DNA of 64,000 nt from the NCBI GenBank assembly GCA_016716225.1, contig JADJWT010000001.1, forward strand, positions 1,426,001-1,490,000. The letters are read 5' to 3'. The position numbers were made by a program, and so were the translations under genes. The notes under the pieces were generated by a model. That model worked only from the letters and a program-made list of their open reading frames with translations. It had not been told where the DNA came from and made no database searches. This DNA is from Ignavibacteriota bacterium. Its GTDB lineage: Bacteria > Bacteroidota > Ignavibacteria > Ignavibacteriales > Melioribacteraceae. Shown here piece after piece: positions 37,946-46,445 of the stretch (the first letter of the stretch is position 1; the number at the start of each line of letters is the position of its first letter).

Positions 37946-39615
37946 TTTTTTAATTCGGCAATTAACGTTTTTGCATTTTCAATTGTTAATAATTTTTCAA
38001 CTTCGGTTTTATTATCGAATTTATTTACAATTTCTGAAAGTAATTTTAACTGTAATTCATTATTATTTTTTGGTGTAAGAAGTAAAATTATAACTCTGCT
38101 TAAAGTTCCATCACTTGCTTCAAAATCAATTCCCTTTTTATTAATTGCAATTGACAGCATTGGTTCTTTGATATTAATTTTTGCATGCGGTAAAGCTAAA
38201 TAATTTGCAATTCCAGTTGGTAAAATTTTCTCGCGAAAAATTACTTCGTTAAAAATTTCTTCACTAGTTAATTTTGATTTTTCTGAAATTGCATCAACTA
38301 ACTTTTTAATAATATTTAGTTTATCATTTTCATCGGTAAATAAAATATTTTTTTCCGAAATAAGATTTGCAAATTTTGATTTGTCTTTTTTATTTAAGAA
38401 ATAACTCATAATCGGTGCGCTTGTTATTGATGTTACAAGAGCCATAATTACTAAAGCAACAAAAACTTGTTCATTTATTAAGCCGGCTTGCAATGCAATT
38501 ATTCCAAGAATAATTTCCATTGTTCCGCGGGAATTCATTCCAAATCCGATTATTAATGAATCGTTTTTATTGAGTCCGCTCCAGAAAGCTCCAAGTCCGC
38601 AGCCTATTACTTTTCCAAAAAAAGAAAGTATAAGAATTACAGACACAATTGCAAAATCGAAATTTTCGATAAAATTTACTTTTAAACCAATTGATACAAA
38701 AAACAACGGCGCAAAAATGTGAGTTACAAATTGATGAATAATTTCTCTTGTATGCTCAGTTAAATGTGTTGAATCACCAATAGCAATGCCAATAATAAAT
38801 GCACCGAATATTGCATGAATCCCAATATGTTCAGTAAATGCAGCTCCTAAAAATCCTAAAATTAAAATAAAACTTAAAATTCCTCCGGGAAATGTAAATC
38901 TTGAACTTATATAAGGAATTGCTTTATCTATAATTTTTTTTCCAATTGTTAAAACAAAAACCACGAATACAATAATTGCAATAATTGTTTCAATAAAAGT
39001 GAAACCATGTTTTCCAGTTCCGATTAAACCTAATATTATTGAGAAAATCAGCCAACCGATTAAATCATTTAACATTGCAGCGGAAATTATAATAACACCA
39101 ATTTCGAGTTTAAAGATTTTTAAATCCATTAAAGTTTTTGCTATAACTGGGAGTGCGGAAATAGATAATGCAGTTCCCATAAAAAGTGCAAAAATAAATT
39201 TAGAGCTTCCTTCCCCAATCCCCATAAGGTTAGGAAAAAGATACGAAACTCCAAACCCAAGAAGAAATGGTAAAAATAAACCCATATTACTTGTGTAGAT
39301 TGCTTTTTTACCTTGACTTAAAACAATCGCGAGATCAACTTCCAAACCGGAAATAAGTAAAAGCAAAACAACCGCAATTGTTGTAAAACTTTGTAATGCA
39401 ATACTAATTTCATCATTTTTGGGAAATAAATAATCAAATGTGGATGGTGACAACATTCCCAAAACTGTTGGACCTAAAATTAATCCCGCAAGAATTTCGC
39501 CAATAATTGCGGGTTGTTTAATTTTTATAAAAAACTCACCAAGTAACTTTGCAGAAAAAAGCATAACACTTATGCTTATAAGAAATGTTGTTATTTGGGT
39601 TTCATTTAAATGCAT
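37942..39615 (-). CDS. Monovalent cation:proton antiporter (CPA2) fused to PTS EIIA (PtsN-like) domain
   Basis: A 557-residue fusion. Residues about 8-390 are the CPA2 (Kef/NapA-like) transporter with about 12-13 helices; the ion-binding pair is N183-D184 in 'AMLNDLIGW'. Residues about 415-557 form a PTS_EIIA_2 domain with the phosphorylatable histidine H477 in 'LALPHAKI'. The fusion suggests that transport responds to phosphorylation or metabolic state; that is inference from the family. The gene lies one base after the Usp gene and overlaps the kinase-like gene, so regulation is probably shared. Confidence 0.92.
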   Translation of the reverse strand: MHLNETQITTFLISISVMLFSAKLLGEFFIKIKQPAIIGEILAGLILGPTVLGMLSPSTFDYLFPKNDEISIALQSFTTIAVVLLLLISGLEVDLAIVLSQGKKAIYTSNMGLFLPFLLGFGVSYLFPNLMGIGEGSSKFIFALFMGTALSISALPVIAKTLMDLKIFKLEIGVIIISAAMLNDLIGWLIFSIILGLIGTGKHGFTFIETIIAIIVFVVFVLTIGKKIIDKAIPYISSRFTFPGGILSFILILGFLGAAFTEHIGIHAIFGAFIIGIAIGDSTHLTEHTREIIHQFVTHIFAPLFFVSIGLKVNFIENFDFAIVSVILILSFFGKVIGCGLGAFWSGLNKNDSLIIGFGMNSRGTMEIILGIIALQAGLINEQVFVALVIMALVTSITSAPIMSYFLNKKDKSKFANLISEKNILFTDENDKLNIIKKLVDAISEKSKLTSEEIFNEVIFREKILPTGIANYLALPHAKINIKEPMLSIAINKKGIDFEASDGTLSRVIILLLTPKNNNELQLKLLSEIVNKFDNKTEVEKLLTIENAKTLIAELKK

Positions 39616-39616
39616 A

Positions 39617-40447
39617 TTATCTAATTATTAGTAAATTTGATGGAAGTTTATCAAACGAGTATTCTGCATTATGCATAAAAAGTCTATCAAGTAATTTCAT
39701 TTTTTTTGCGGGACTCGAAATAACAAAAATATCTGCATTATTTTGGCTTGCATAATTTCCAGCTTCCCAGCCTTCCTTTCCATATAAACAAACTATTTTT
39801 GGCTCAATTTCTTTTAGATTAAGTTCTTTAATAAAAAAATTCATTTTAGTTTGTTCTTCATCAATCCATTGCTGCTTAAGTGAATTTATTTCATTTGTTG
39901 AACCACCATCAATAATAGAGGCAGTTAAACCCGGTGCGTGAAAATCGCGAATTATCACAAATTCTTTTGCATTTTCTTTTATTGCAAATTGATAGGCGGT
40001 TAAAATTGTTTTTTCACCTTGAGGTGAATAATCTGCCGAAACGTAAAATTTTTTAAATCCTTGAGGATTTTCCGAAGGAGATTTTAAAATTAAAGTTGAT
40101 GAAGTAAACTCGCGCATAATTGTTCTGGCAACGGAACCGAAATAAAATTTAAATAAACTTTCTTTTTCCAATGCGCCAGAAATTAATAAATCAACTTTTG
40201 ATTTTTTGCTGTTTCTTAAAATTGCTGAAGCCGGATCACCTTTATCCCAAATTACTTCGTAACTATTTTTCTCAATTCCGGAATTTTCTATTGCAGAGAA
40301 TAATCTTTCTTCCGCTTCTTTATTTTTTTCACCAATGTGAATAAGAACCAATTGCGAATTAAATAAATTTTGTAATCTTAAAGTTTCCTTTAATAATGCT
40401 TTTCCCGTTGGGGAAAAAGTAATTGCTAAACCAATTTTTAAAATCAT
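39617..40447 (-). CDS. Tandem universal stress protein
   Basis: A 276-residue protein with two Usp folds, about residues 1-135 and 138-276. The first opens with 'ILKIGLAITFSPTGKALL' and has 'DLLISGALEKESLFKFYFGS'; the second opens with 'KKFYVSADYSPQGEKTILTA' and ends 'DIFVISSPAKKMKLLDRLFM...LLIIR'. The ATP loop G-2x-G-9x-G is only partly kept. It begins the operon with the antiporter-PtsN fusion, an arrangement often seen in stress-linked ion transport. Confidence 0.9.
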   Translation of the reverse strand: MILKIGLAITFSPTGKALLKETLRLQNLFNSQLVLIHIGEKNKEAEERLFSAIENSGIEKNSYEVIWDKGDPASAILRNSKKSKVDLLISGALEKESLFKFYFGSVARTIMREFTSSTLILKSPSENPQGFKKFYVSADYSPQGEKTILTAYQFAIKENAKEFVIIRDFHAPGLTASIIDGGSTNEINSLKQQWIDEEQTKMNFFIKELNLKEIEPKIVCLYGKEGWEAGNYASQNNADIFVISSPAKKMKLLDRLFMHNAEYSFDKLPSNLLIIR

Positions 40448-40508
40448 ATTTAATAATATTTTTTTGTTAGAATATTGCTATAATTTATATAAAGAGCAAA
40501 TGTAAAAT

Positions 40509-41324
40509 CTAAAAGAAATTTTTAATAATAATTGAGATTGATGCAATAAGAAGCCCAACTCCAATCATCAATTTTAAAACTTTTTCTGAAATGTTTGTAT
40601 TAATTACATTTCCTAAAAATGCTCCGATCGAAAATCCTACAATTACCGGAATTGCTTTTGAAAATACAATGTGGCCTAAAAAATAATGACTAAAACTTCC
40701 GCTGATACTTGTAAATAAAATCATAAATAAAGCAGTTGCGGAAGCAGTAAATGCTGGCATACGAAAGATTTCCGTCATAATTGGAACTTTTAAAAATCCT
40801 CCGCCAATTCCTAAAAATCCGGCAATCATTCCGGATAAAGAACCGAAAATTCCGCTAATAAGAAAATTAATTTTGTAAACAGAAGTTTTGGTTTTTCTTA
40901 TTACACTTGGTCCAAAACTATTCATTTTATAAATGAATGAATTTTTATCATATTTTTTGCGCAAAGTTTTTGATTGTTTAATCATTCTGTAACCAATCAA
41001 AAGTACAACAACTGAAAATAAAATTTCAACAAATTCAACGGATAAAATTTTTGTTAAATATGCTCCAAGAATAGTTCCTAAAATTGTTGGAATTTCCAAA
41101 ACGATTGCAGCTTTGTAATCAATATTATTTTTGTTTAAGTTAAACAAAGTTGAAATTATTGCCGATGGAATTAACGCAACTACAACTGAACCAATTGCAA
41201 TTTTAATTGGGAAACCAAAAACAATTACAAGAATTGGAATCATAAAAACGCCACCGCCAAATCCAACAACTGATCCAAATCCGCTTACAATAATTGCAGA
41301 AAGTAAAATTAGAATGAATATCAC
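40509..41324 (-). CDS. TauE/SafE-family sulfite exporter-type permease
   Basis: A 271-residue membrane protein with about eight helices in two related halves. Both halves carry the glycine-rich turn: 'GFGSVVGFGGGVFMIPIL' near residue 16 and 'GFLGIGGGFLKVPIM' near residue 170. Family members are proposed to move sulfite, sulfoacetate or other organosulfur anions. The gene is alone between two minus-strand units, 61 bases upstream of the Usp gene. Confidence 0.9.
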   Translation of the reverse strand: MIFILILLSAIIVSGFGSVVGFGGGVFMIPILVIVFGFPIKIAIGSVVVALIPSAIISTLFNLNKNNIDYKAAIVLEIPTILGTILGAYLTKILSVEFVEILFSVVVLLIGYRMIKQSKTLRKKYDKNSFIYKMNSFGPSVIRKTKTSVYKINFLISGIFGSLSGMIAGFLGIGGGFLKVPIMTEIFRMPAFTASATALFMILFTSISGSFSHYFLGHIVFSKAIPVIVGFSIGAFLGNVINTNISEKVLKLMIGVGLLIASISIIIKNFF

Positions 41325-41462
41325 TATAAACTTTATTTAATTATTTAAAAATATAGAAATCTTTTTACTGAAAATTTTTGAATATGAATTTAAATAATTA
41401 ATTGGAATTTATAAGTTGCATTAACTTTCTAAAAAGATTTAAAGAAGTTTTATTCTGTAATT

Positions 41463-44318
41463 TTAATTAAAACAAACTTTAAAAGTTGTTCCAATATTTT
41501 TTTTACTAGTTACAGAAATTTCGGCATTATTTAAATCGCAGTAATTTTTAACGAGAGCTAAACCTAAACCGTTTCCTTCAAATTTTCTGGTGTAGCCTTG
41601 TTCTTCTTGAGAAAATGGTTTAAATAATTTTGGAAGATATTTTGCAGAAATCCCAATTCCGGTATCAGATACTTCAACAATAATATTGCCTTTTCTGTTT
41701 TTGTTTATTTTGATTTTCACATTTCCTTTATTTGTGTATTTAAATGCATTATCCAAAAGATTTGCAAAAATCTGCATAACAGTATAAGGATCAAGAACTA
41801 TTATATTGTTTTCCGATTTTTTTATTAATTGAAATTTAATTCCTTTCGAAATTGCAACTCCTTTAAATTCAGTTACTAGTGGAATTAAAATTTCCTCATA
41901 AATATCAATTTTGCGCGGAATGTATTCATAAGTATTTGTTTGTATTTCCGACATATTTAAAATTAAATCAATTGTGCGTGTAATTCTGTTCCCGGCAGAT
42001 TCTATAATTTCAAAACTTGATTGTAATTCGGAATTTATATTTCCGTCAATCTCTTCTTTCAGTAAATTAGAAAAACTCAAGATTGAATTAATCGGAGATC
42101 TAATTTCATGAGAAATTTGTGCTAAGAATTGTGATTTTAATTTTTCACTTTCTTCAGCATTAATTTTTGCTTTCAACAAATCTTCTTCAAAAATTTTTCT
42201 TTTTATTGCAACACCAAATAAATTTCCGGCAGTTTTAATTGCATCAATTTCTTGATTGCTCCAAATTCTAAAACAATTGAAATCTTCAAATCCCATAAAT
42301 CCCCATAAAGATTCAGATTCGTAAATGGGAACAGTAATAATTGATTTGTCTTCTTTAATGTTTAAATAATTTTTTTCATTCTGTGAAATGTTATTAGTGT
42401 TAATAACAAAAATTTCGTTTTTAGAAAGTGCTTCATAAAGGTTTTTTAAATTAAATTTTTTGTATGAAAAATTTTTATATGCGGGATTATTAATTTCTGC
42501 TTTTACATTTCTATCAACCCATTCATATTTTAAACTGAATGTAATTTCACCATTTTTTGTTACTGAATTTTGATAAACATAACTGCGCTTAACTTTTAAA
42601 CTTTCGCTAAGTCTTTTTAGAACTTCATTGATATTTGCTTGCCAATCTAAAGTTTTAAGAAAAGTTTCTGTAGAAAAACTTAGTGCAGATAAAATTTCAT
42701 CTTTTGCTTTTAACTCATTTATAAAATTTATTCTTTCTGTAATATCTTCGGCAATTCCCAATAAATTTGTTTTTCCGTTTGAGTTATCATGCATCAAGTT
42801 AATTGTAATTGAGCCCCAAATTTCCTTTCCGTCTTTTCTAATATATTTTTTTTCAATTCTAACTTGTTTGTGAATTCCTAAAAATAATTCCTTAACAATT
42901 TGTGAGCTGGATTTTATAAAATCGGGATGTGTAATATCAATAAATGTTTTGCTAAGAAGCTCATCTTTTGTGTAGCCAAATATTTCGCAGAATTTTGGAT
43001 TCACATCAGTAAATTTTTTATCGGCATTTACAATACAAATTCCGAATCCGCTTGATTGAAATATTGATCTAAATTTTTCTTCACTTTCAATCAGCGCATT
43101 TTCAATTTTTCTTTGTATAGAAATATCTTCAATTGTGCCTTCGTAGTATAGGATTTTTCCGGTTTGCTCATTTTTTACAACTCTTGAACTTTCTCTAATA
43201 TTTACAATTGAACCATTTTTTCTTTTTAAATTTTCCAAATATCCGTGAATTGTGTCTTCGCTTTCTAAAATTTTTCTAAATTCATTTCGGTTTTTAGGAT
43301 TTAAATAAAGTTCTTTATTGATATCTATTTTTTGTAAATCTTTAAGAGAATCGTAACCTAAAAGACTTATAAATTTAGGATTTGCAAAAACAATTTTCCC
43401 AGCCGGTGTTGATCTGTAAATACCGATTGTTGAATTATCAAATAAACTTTTAAATCTAAGTTCATTTTCAATTGAAGTATTTTGAGCAATAATTTTTGTT
43501 TCTTCAACTGCAAATGTTGTGCTTAAAATATCTAAAATTTGCAAATCAATTTTATCCGGAATAAAATCATTTTTGAAAAATGCACATAAAATTCCCAAAA
43601 CTTTTTTATCGCTCCTAACAATTTTACCAAGATATGATTTAATATTATTTGATTTAATAAACTTATTAGAATTGTTAATATCCAATTTTGATAAATCTGA
43701 AATGTAAATTAGATTATTTTTTTGATTTCTTATTTTTGGAGAACACGCAATTGTAATAATTTCTTCAAAATATTTTTGTGAGTTTTTATCGTGCAGTTTT
43801 GTGAAATTATAAATTACTTCGCCACTGCTTTTTGCAAATAATATAAATTCCGTATTGAAAATTCTACTTAAAGTTGAAAGGGTATTTTTAACATTTTGCT
43901 TAGAATCTGATGTGAAATTTTGCGAACATTTATGAAGTTCTAAAATTAAAGAATCATATTTTTTTTCTTTCGTAATATCATTTACAGTAAATGAAATTTG
44001 TGTTTCCGTATTATATTTTAACTTTGTTCCGCAAATTTTAACCCAAATTTTTGAATTATCTTTTTTAATAAAAATTGTTTCAAAATTAATTTGATTTTTT
44101 TTATTTGATAAAAATTTGGCAAGAATTGTTTTTAATTTTATCTGTTCGGATTTTTCTAAAATTGTGTGGAAACTTTTTCCAGCTATTTCTGATTTTTCAA
44201 ATCCAATTAAAGAATTAGTTTTTTTATCAATATTTAAGATTTCAAATTTTGAATTTAGAAGAATATCGGAAGTTTTATAATGATCAGATTTTCCTTGAAA
44301 GAATTTCTTTCTTTGCAT
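41463..44318 (-). CDS. Multi-PAS/GAF hybrid-type sensor histidine kinase
   Basis: A 951-residue cytoplasmic kinase without membrane helices. Rough order: PAS about 20-120, GAF about 130-280, PAS about 287-405 ('RFKSLFDNSTIGIYRS'), PAS about 412-535 ('KFRSIFQSSGFGICIVNADK'), GAF about 545-715, HisKA about 727-795 and HATPase to the end. H737 lies in 'AQISHEIRSPINS'; N-box 'FANLLDNAFKYT', G1 'VSDTGIGIS' and G2 'GNGLGLALV' are all intact. No receiver domain or regulator gene is adjacent, so it is an orphan kinase. The input signal is unknown. Confidence 0.92.
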   Translation of the reverse strand: MQRKKFFQGKSDHYKTSDILLNSKFEILNIDKKTNSLIGFEKSEIAGKSFHTILEKSEQIKLKTILAKFLSNKKNQINFETIFIKKDNSKIWVKICGTKLKYNTETQISFTVNDITKEKKYDSLILELHKCSQNFTSDSKQNVKNTLSTLSRIFNTEFILFAKSSGEVIYNFTKLHDKNSQKYFEEIITIACSPKIRNQKNNLIYISDLSKLDINNSNKFIKSNNIKSYLGKIVRSDKKVLGILCAFFKNDFIPDKIDLQILDILSTTFAVEETKIIAQNTSIENELRFKSLFDNSTIGIYRSTPAGKIVFANPKFISLLGYDSLKDLQKIDINKELYLNPKNRNEFRKILESEDTIHGYLENLKRKNGSIVNIRESSRVVKNEQTGKILYYEGTIEDISIQRKIENALIESEEKFRSIFQSSGFGICIVNADKKFTDVNPKFCEIFGYTKDELLSKTFIDITHPDFIKSSSQIVKELFLGIHKQVRIEKKYIRKDGKEIWGSITINLMHDNSNGKTNLLGIAEDITERINFINELKAKDEILSALSFSTETFLKTLDWQANINEVLKRLSESLKVKRSYVYQNSVTKNGEITFSLKYEWVDRNVKAEINNPAYKNFSYKKFNLKNLYEALSKNEIFVINTNNISQNEKNYLNIKEDKSIITVPIYESESLWGFMGFEDFNCFRIWSNQEIDAIKTAGNLFGVAIKRKIFEEDLLKAKINAEESEKLKSQFLAQISHEIRSPINSILSFSNLLKEEIDGNINSELQSSFEIIESAGNRITRTIDLILNMSEIQTNTYEYIPRKIDIYEEILIPLVTEFKGVAISKGIKFQLIKKSENNIIVLDPYTVMQIFANLLDNAFKYTNKGNVKIKINKNRKGNIIVEVSDTGIGISAKYLPKLFKPFSQEEQGYTRKFEGNGLGLALVKNYCDLNNAEISVTSKKNIGTTFKVCFN

Positions 44319-44439
44319 TTACTTTTAAAATTAATTGCTACAATATTACTTAAAACAAATCCAAATAATAAAATATTAATTAAATAATAGTAAAAATTAG
44401 TAAAAGGAAATTGAATTTCAATAAATTAGTTGAAAAGAA

Positions 44440-45156
44440 CTATAAAGCCAAAGTTCTTACAAGTTTTCTTTTTGCAACGGGAAGAATTGTTTCAACAAAC
44501 GGAAAATCAACTGTAGACTCAAAATAATATGTTGCGGGATTTTGCAATTCCGGAAATTTTTCAATTAAATTATGTTTAATATCAAGCGGAGATTTTGCTT
44601 CTGAAGCTGATAAACTTATAATATCGACTAATTTACTTTTTAATGTTCTAAGAGGATTTTCTGTGGTGGAAAATAAAGACATTTCAAATTTGTAGATTTT
44701 CAGCAAATCATGCTTTAAATCTTGAATCATAAAATAACCTTCGTCCCTATTTTTAGGCATAACGCCAATTTCAGTAAGCGTAATATTTTCGTCAACAAAA
44801 TCGAAAATTGCCTTTCCTTCCGAAATAGAAGTTTTAATTTCCGGAAGCGCCCATCTTATAAAATCTGCAACAACATCTAAATCTTCATCATTAAATTTAC
44901 TTGGTTGATCGGAATCAAAATTATCTGAAAATTCAGAAAAATTGAGATTTAAAATAAATTCCGTATCAAAAAGAGACATTTGTTCAATTAAAAGTTCAAG
45001 TTCATTTTTAATGGAAATTAATTCTGCAAGCGCCGGATAAAGTTTATTTTTATGAAGAGATTCCGAATATTGACGTAAAATAGCTAAAACCCTATATTTG
45101 CTAAGTTCTAAATCATCTGCGGCTTTAATAAATGTACTCAAATTTAGGGCTTCCAT
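44440..45156 (-). CDS. Conserved-looking protein of unknown function
   Basis: A 238-residue, mostly alpha-helical, acidic protein without signal peptide or membrane helix. Visible blocks are 'STFIKAADDLELSKYRVLAI', 'KLYPALAELISIKNELELLI', 'DVVADFIRWALPEIKTSISE' and 'FPFVETILPVAKRKLVRTLA'. I do not recognise a domain. Codon use resembles that of its neighbours. It lies upstream of the large sensor kinase on the same strand, separated by about 120 bases; a link is possible but not shown. Confidence 0.75.
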   Translation of the reverse strand: MEALNLSTFIKAADDLELSKYRVLAILRQYSESLHKNKLYPALAELISIKNELELLIEQMSLFDTEFILNLNFSEFSDNFDSDQPSKFNDEDLDVVADFIRWALPEIKTSISEGKAIFDFVDENITLTEIGVMPKNRDEGYFMIQDLKHDLLKIYKFEMSLFSTTENPLRTLKSKLVDIISLSASEAKSPLDIKHNLIEKFPELQNPATYYFESTVDFPFVETILPVAKRKLVRTLAL

Positions 45157-45483
45157 TAAAACTCCAAGAGAAAATTTACGTTATATCTGCAAAAATTGAA
45201 CCAATTATTTTTTTATTTATTATCGATTTTTTTATCTCTTTATTTAGGCTAATTTTATTTAAATGTGATTGAAATCAGACTTTTTTCAGTATTGGGTAAG
45301 TCATTTTTATTATTTTTTTAAAAAAGTGTTAAATATTTAAACAAATTGCTTTACTTAATTTTTGATTTACAAGATGAATATTATTGAACAATTGTCAATT
45401 TTTACAAAATAGAAAAAATGGGAATTTGATAATTTATTATTTAACTTTTAAGCAGTAATTATTACATGTAAAAAGAGGAATTT
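45157..45483. other. 327-base divergent intergenic region
   Basis: Very AT-rich DNA between the unknown minus gene and ppk2. I see no open frame of note. It contains a CRP/FNR-like near-palindrome (listed separately) and ends with an AGAGG ribosome site before ATG 45484. Confidence 0.6.
45264..45279 (+). promoter_or_regulatory. Possible CRP/FNR-family operator
   Basis: TGTGA-TTGAAA-TCAGA, which also contains TGAT-N4-ATCA. It lies 205 bases before ppk2. Two similar sites occur in other promoter gaps of the window. Tentative. Confidence 0.3.
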
Positions 45484-46341
45484 ATGAAAATTAAAGACTT
45501 TAAAATAAGCGATACGAAAAAATTTAATTTAGCAAATTGCGATCCGAATTTTACTGGAGAAATTAAATCAAAGCAAATAGCTGAAGAGAAATTAGAGAAA
45601 AACATAGAAATTATGAGAGAATTACAAGATAAATTTTATGCTCATGATAAATACAGTTTATTGATAATTTTTCAAGCAATGGATGCAGCCGGAAAAGACA
45701 GTGCAATTAAACATGTAATGAGCGGATTAAATCCCCAAGGCACACAAGTTTTTAGTTTTAAACAACCTTCAACAGAAGAATTGGATCATGATTATTTATG
45801 GCGAACAACAAAATCTTTACCGGAAAGAGGTAGAATTGGAATTTTTAATCGTTCATATTATGAAGAAGTTTTAGTTGTAAAAGTTCATGATTTGGTAAAA
45901 AATCAAAAAATTCCACAAGAGTTTTTAACAAAAAATATTTGGAAAGACAGATATGAACAAATAAGAAATTTTGAAAAGCATCTTTCCCAAAATGGAACTG
46001 TAATTTTAAAATTTTTCTTAAATGTTTCTAAGGAAGAGCAGAAAAAAAGATTTTTGGAAAGATTAGAAAAACCTTCAAAAAATTGGAAATTTTCTTCAGC
46101 AGATTTGAAAGAAAGAGAACTTTGGGATAATTACCAAAAATGTTACGAAGAAGCAATTTCCGAAACTAGTACAAAATTTGCACCTTGGTTTGTAATTCCC
46201 GCCGATCACAAATGGTTTACCCGTTTGGCAATTTCCGAAATAATAATTGATAAATTGAAAAAACTTAAAATTGAATATCCCACATTGGATGAAGAACAAC
46301 TTAAAAATTTAGAAATGTATAAGGCGGAACTTAGTAAATAA
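45484..46341 (+). CDS. Polyphosphate kinase 2 family protein
   Basis: A 285-residue PPK2-type nucleotide:polyphosphate phosphotransferase. The P-loop is 'FQAMDAAGKDSAIK' (about residues 63-76), the Walker B/arginine block 'GIFNRSYYEEVLV' is at about 119-131, and the lid 'RFLERLEKPSKNWKFSSAD' follows. Class I or III members phosphorylate ADP/GDP or AMP with polyphosphate; subclass cannot be set by eye. A strong 'AGAGGAA' ribosome site precedes the ATG. It is monocistronic by spacing. Confidence 0.92.
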   Translation: MKIKDFKISDTKKFNLANCDPNFTGEIKSKQIAEEKLEKNIEIMRELQDKFYAHDKYSLLIIFQAMDAAGKDSAIKHVMSGLNPQGTQVFSFKQPSTEELDHDYLWRTTKSLPERGRIGIFNRSYYEEVLVVKVHDLVKNQKIPQEFLTKNIWKDRYEQIRNFEKHLSQNGTVILKFFLNVSKEEQKKRFLERLEKPSKNWKFSSADLKERELWDNYQKCYEEAISETSTKFAPWFVIPADHKWFTRLAISEIIIDKLKKLKIEYPTLDEEQLKNLEMYKAELSK

Positions 46342-46445
46342 AATTATTTCATCTTAAATTTTTGATACTGAAAAAATCAATTGATTTTTAATGAGATAAT
46401 TATAACTTATTCAAAGTAAATATTTTTAAATACTTTGAGGTTTAA

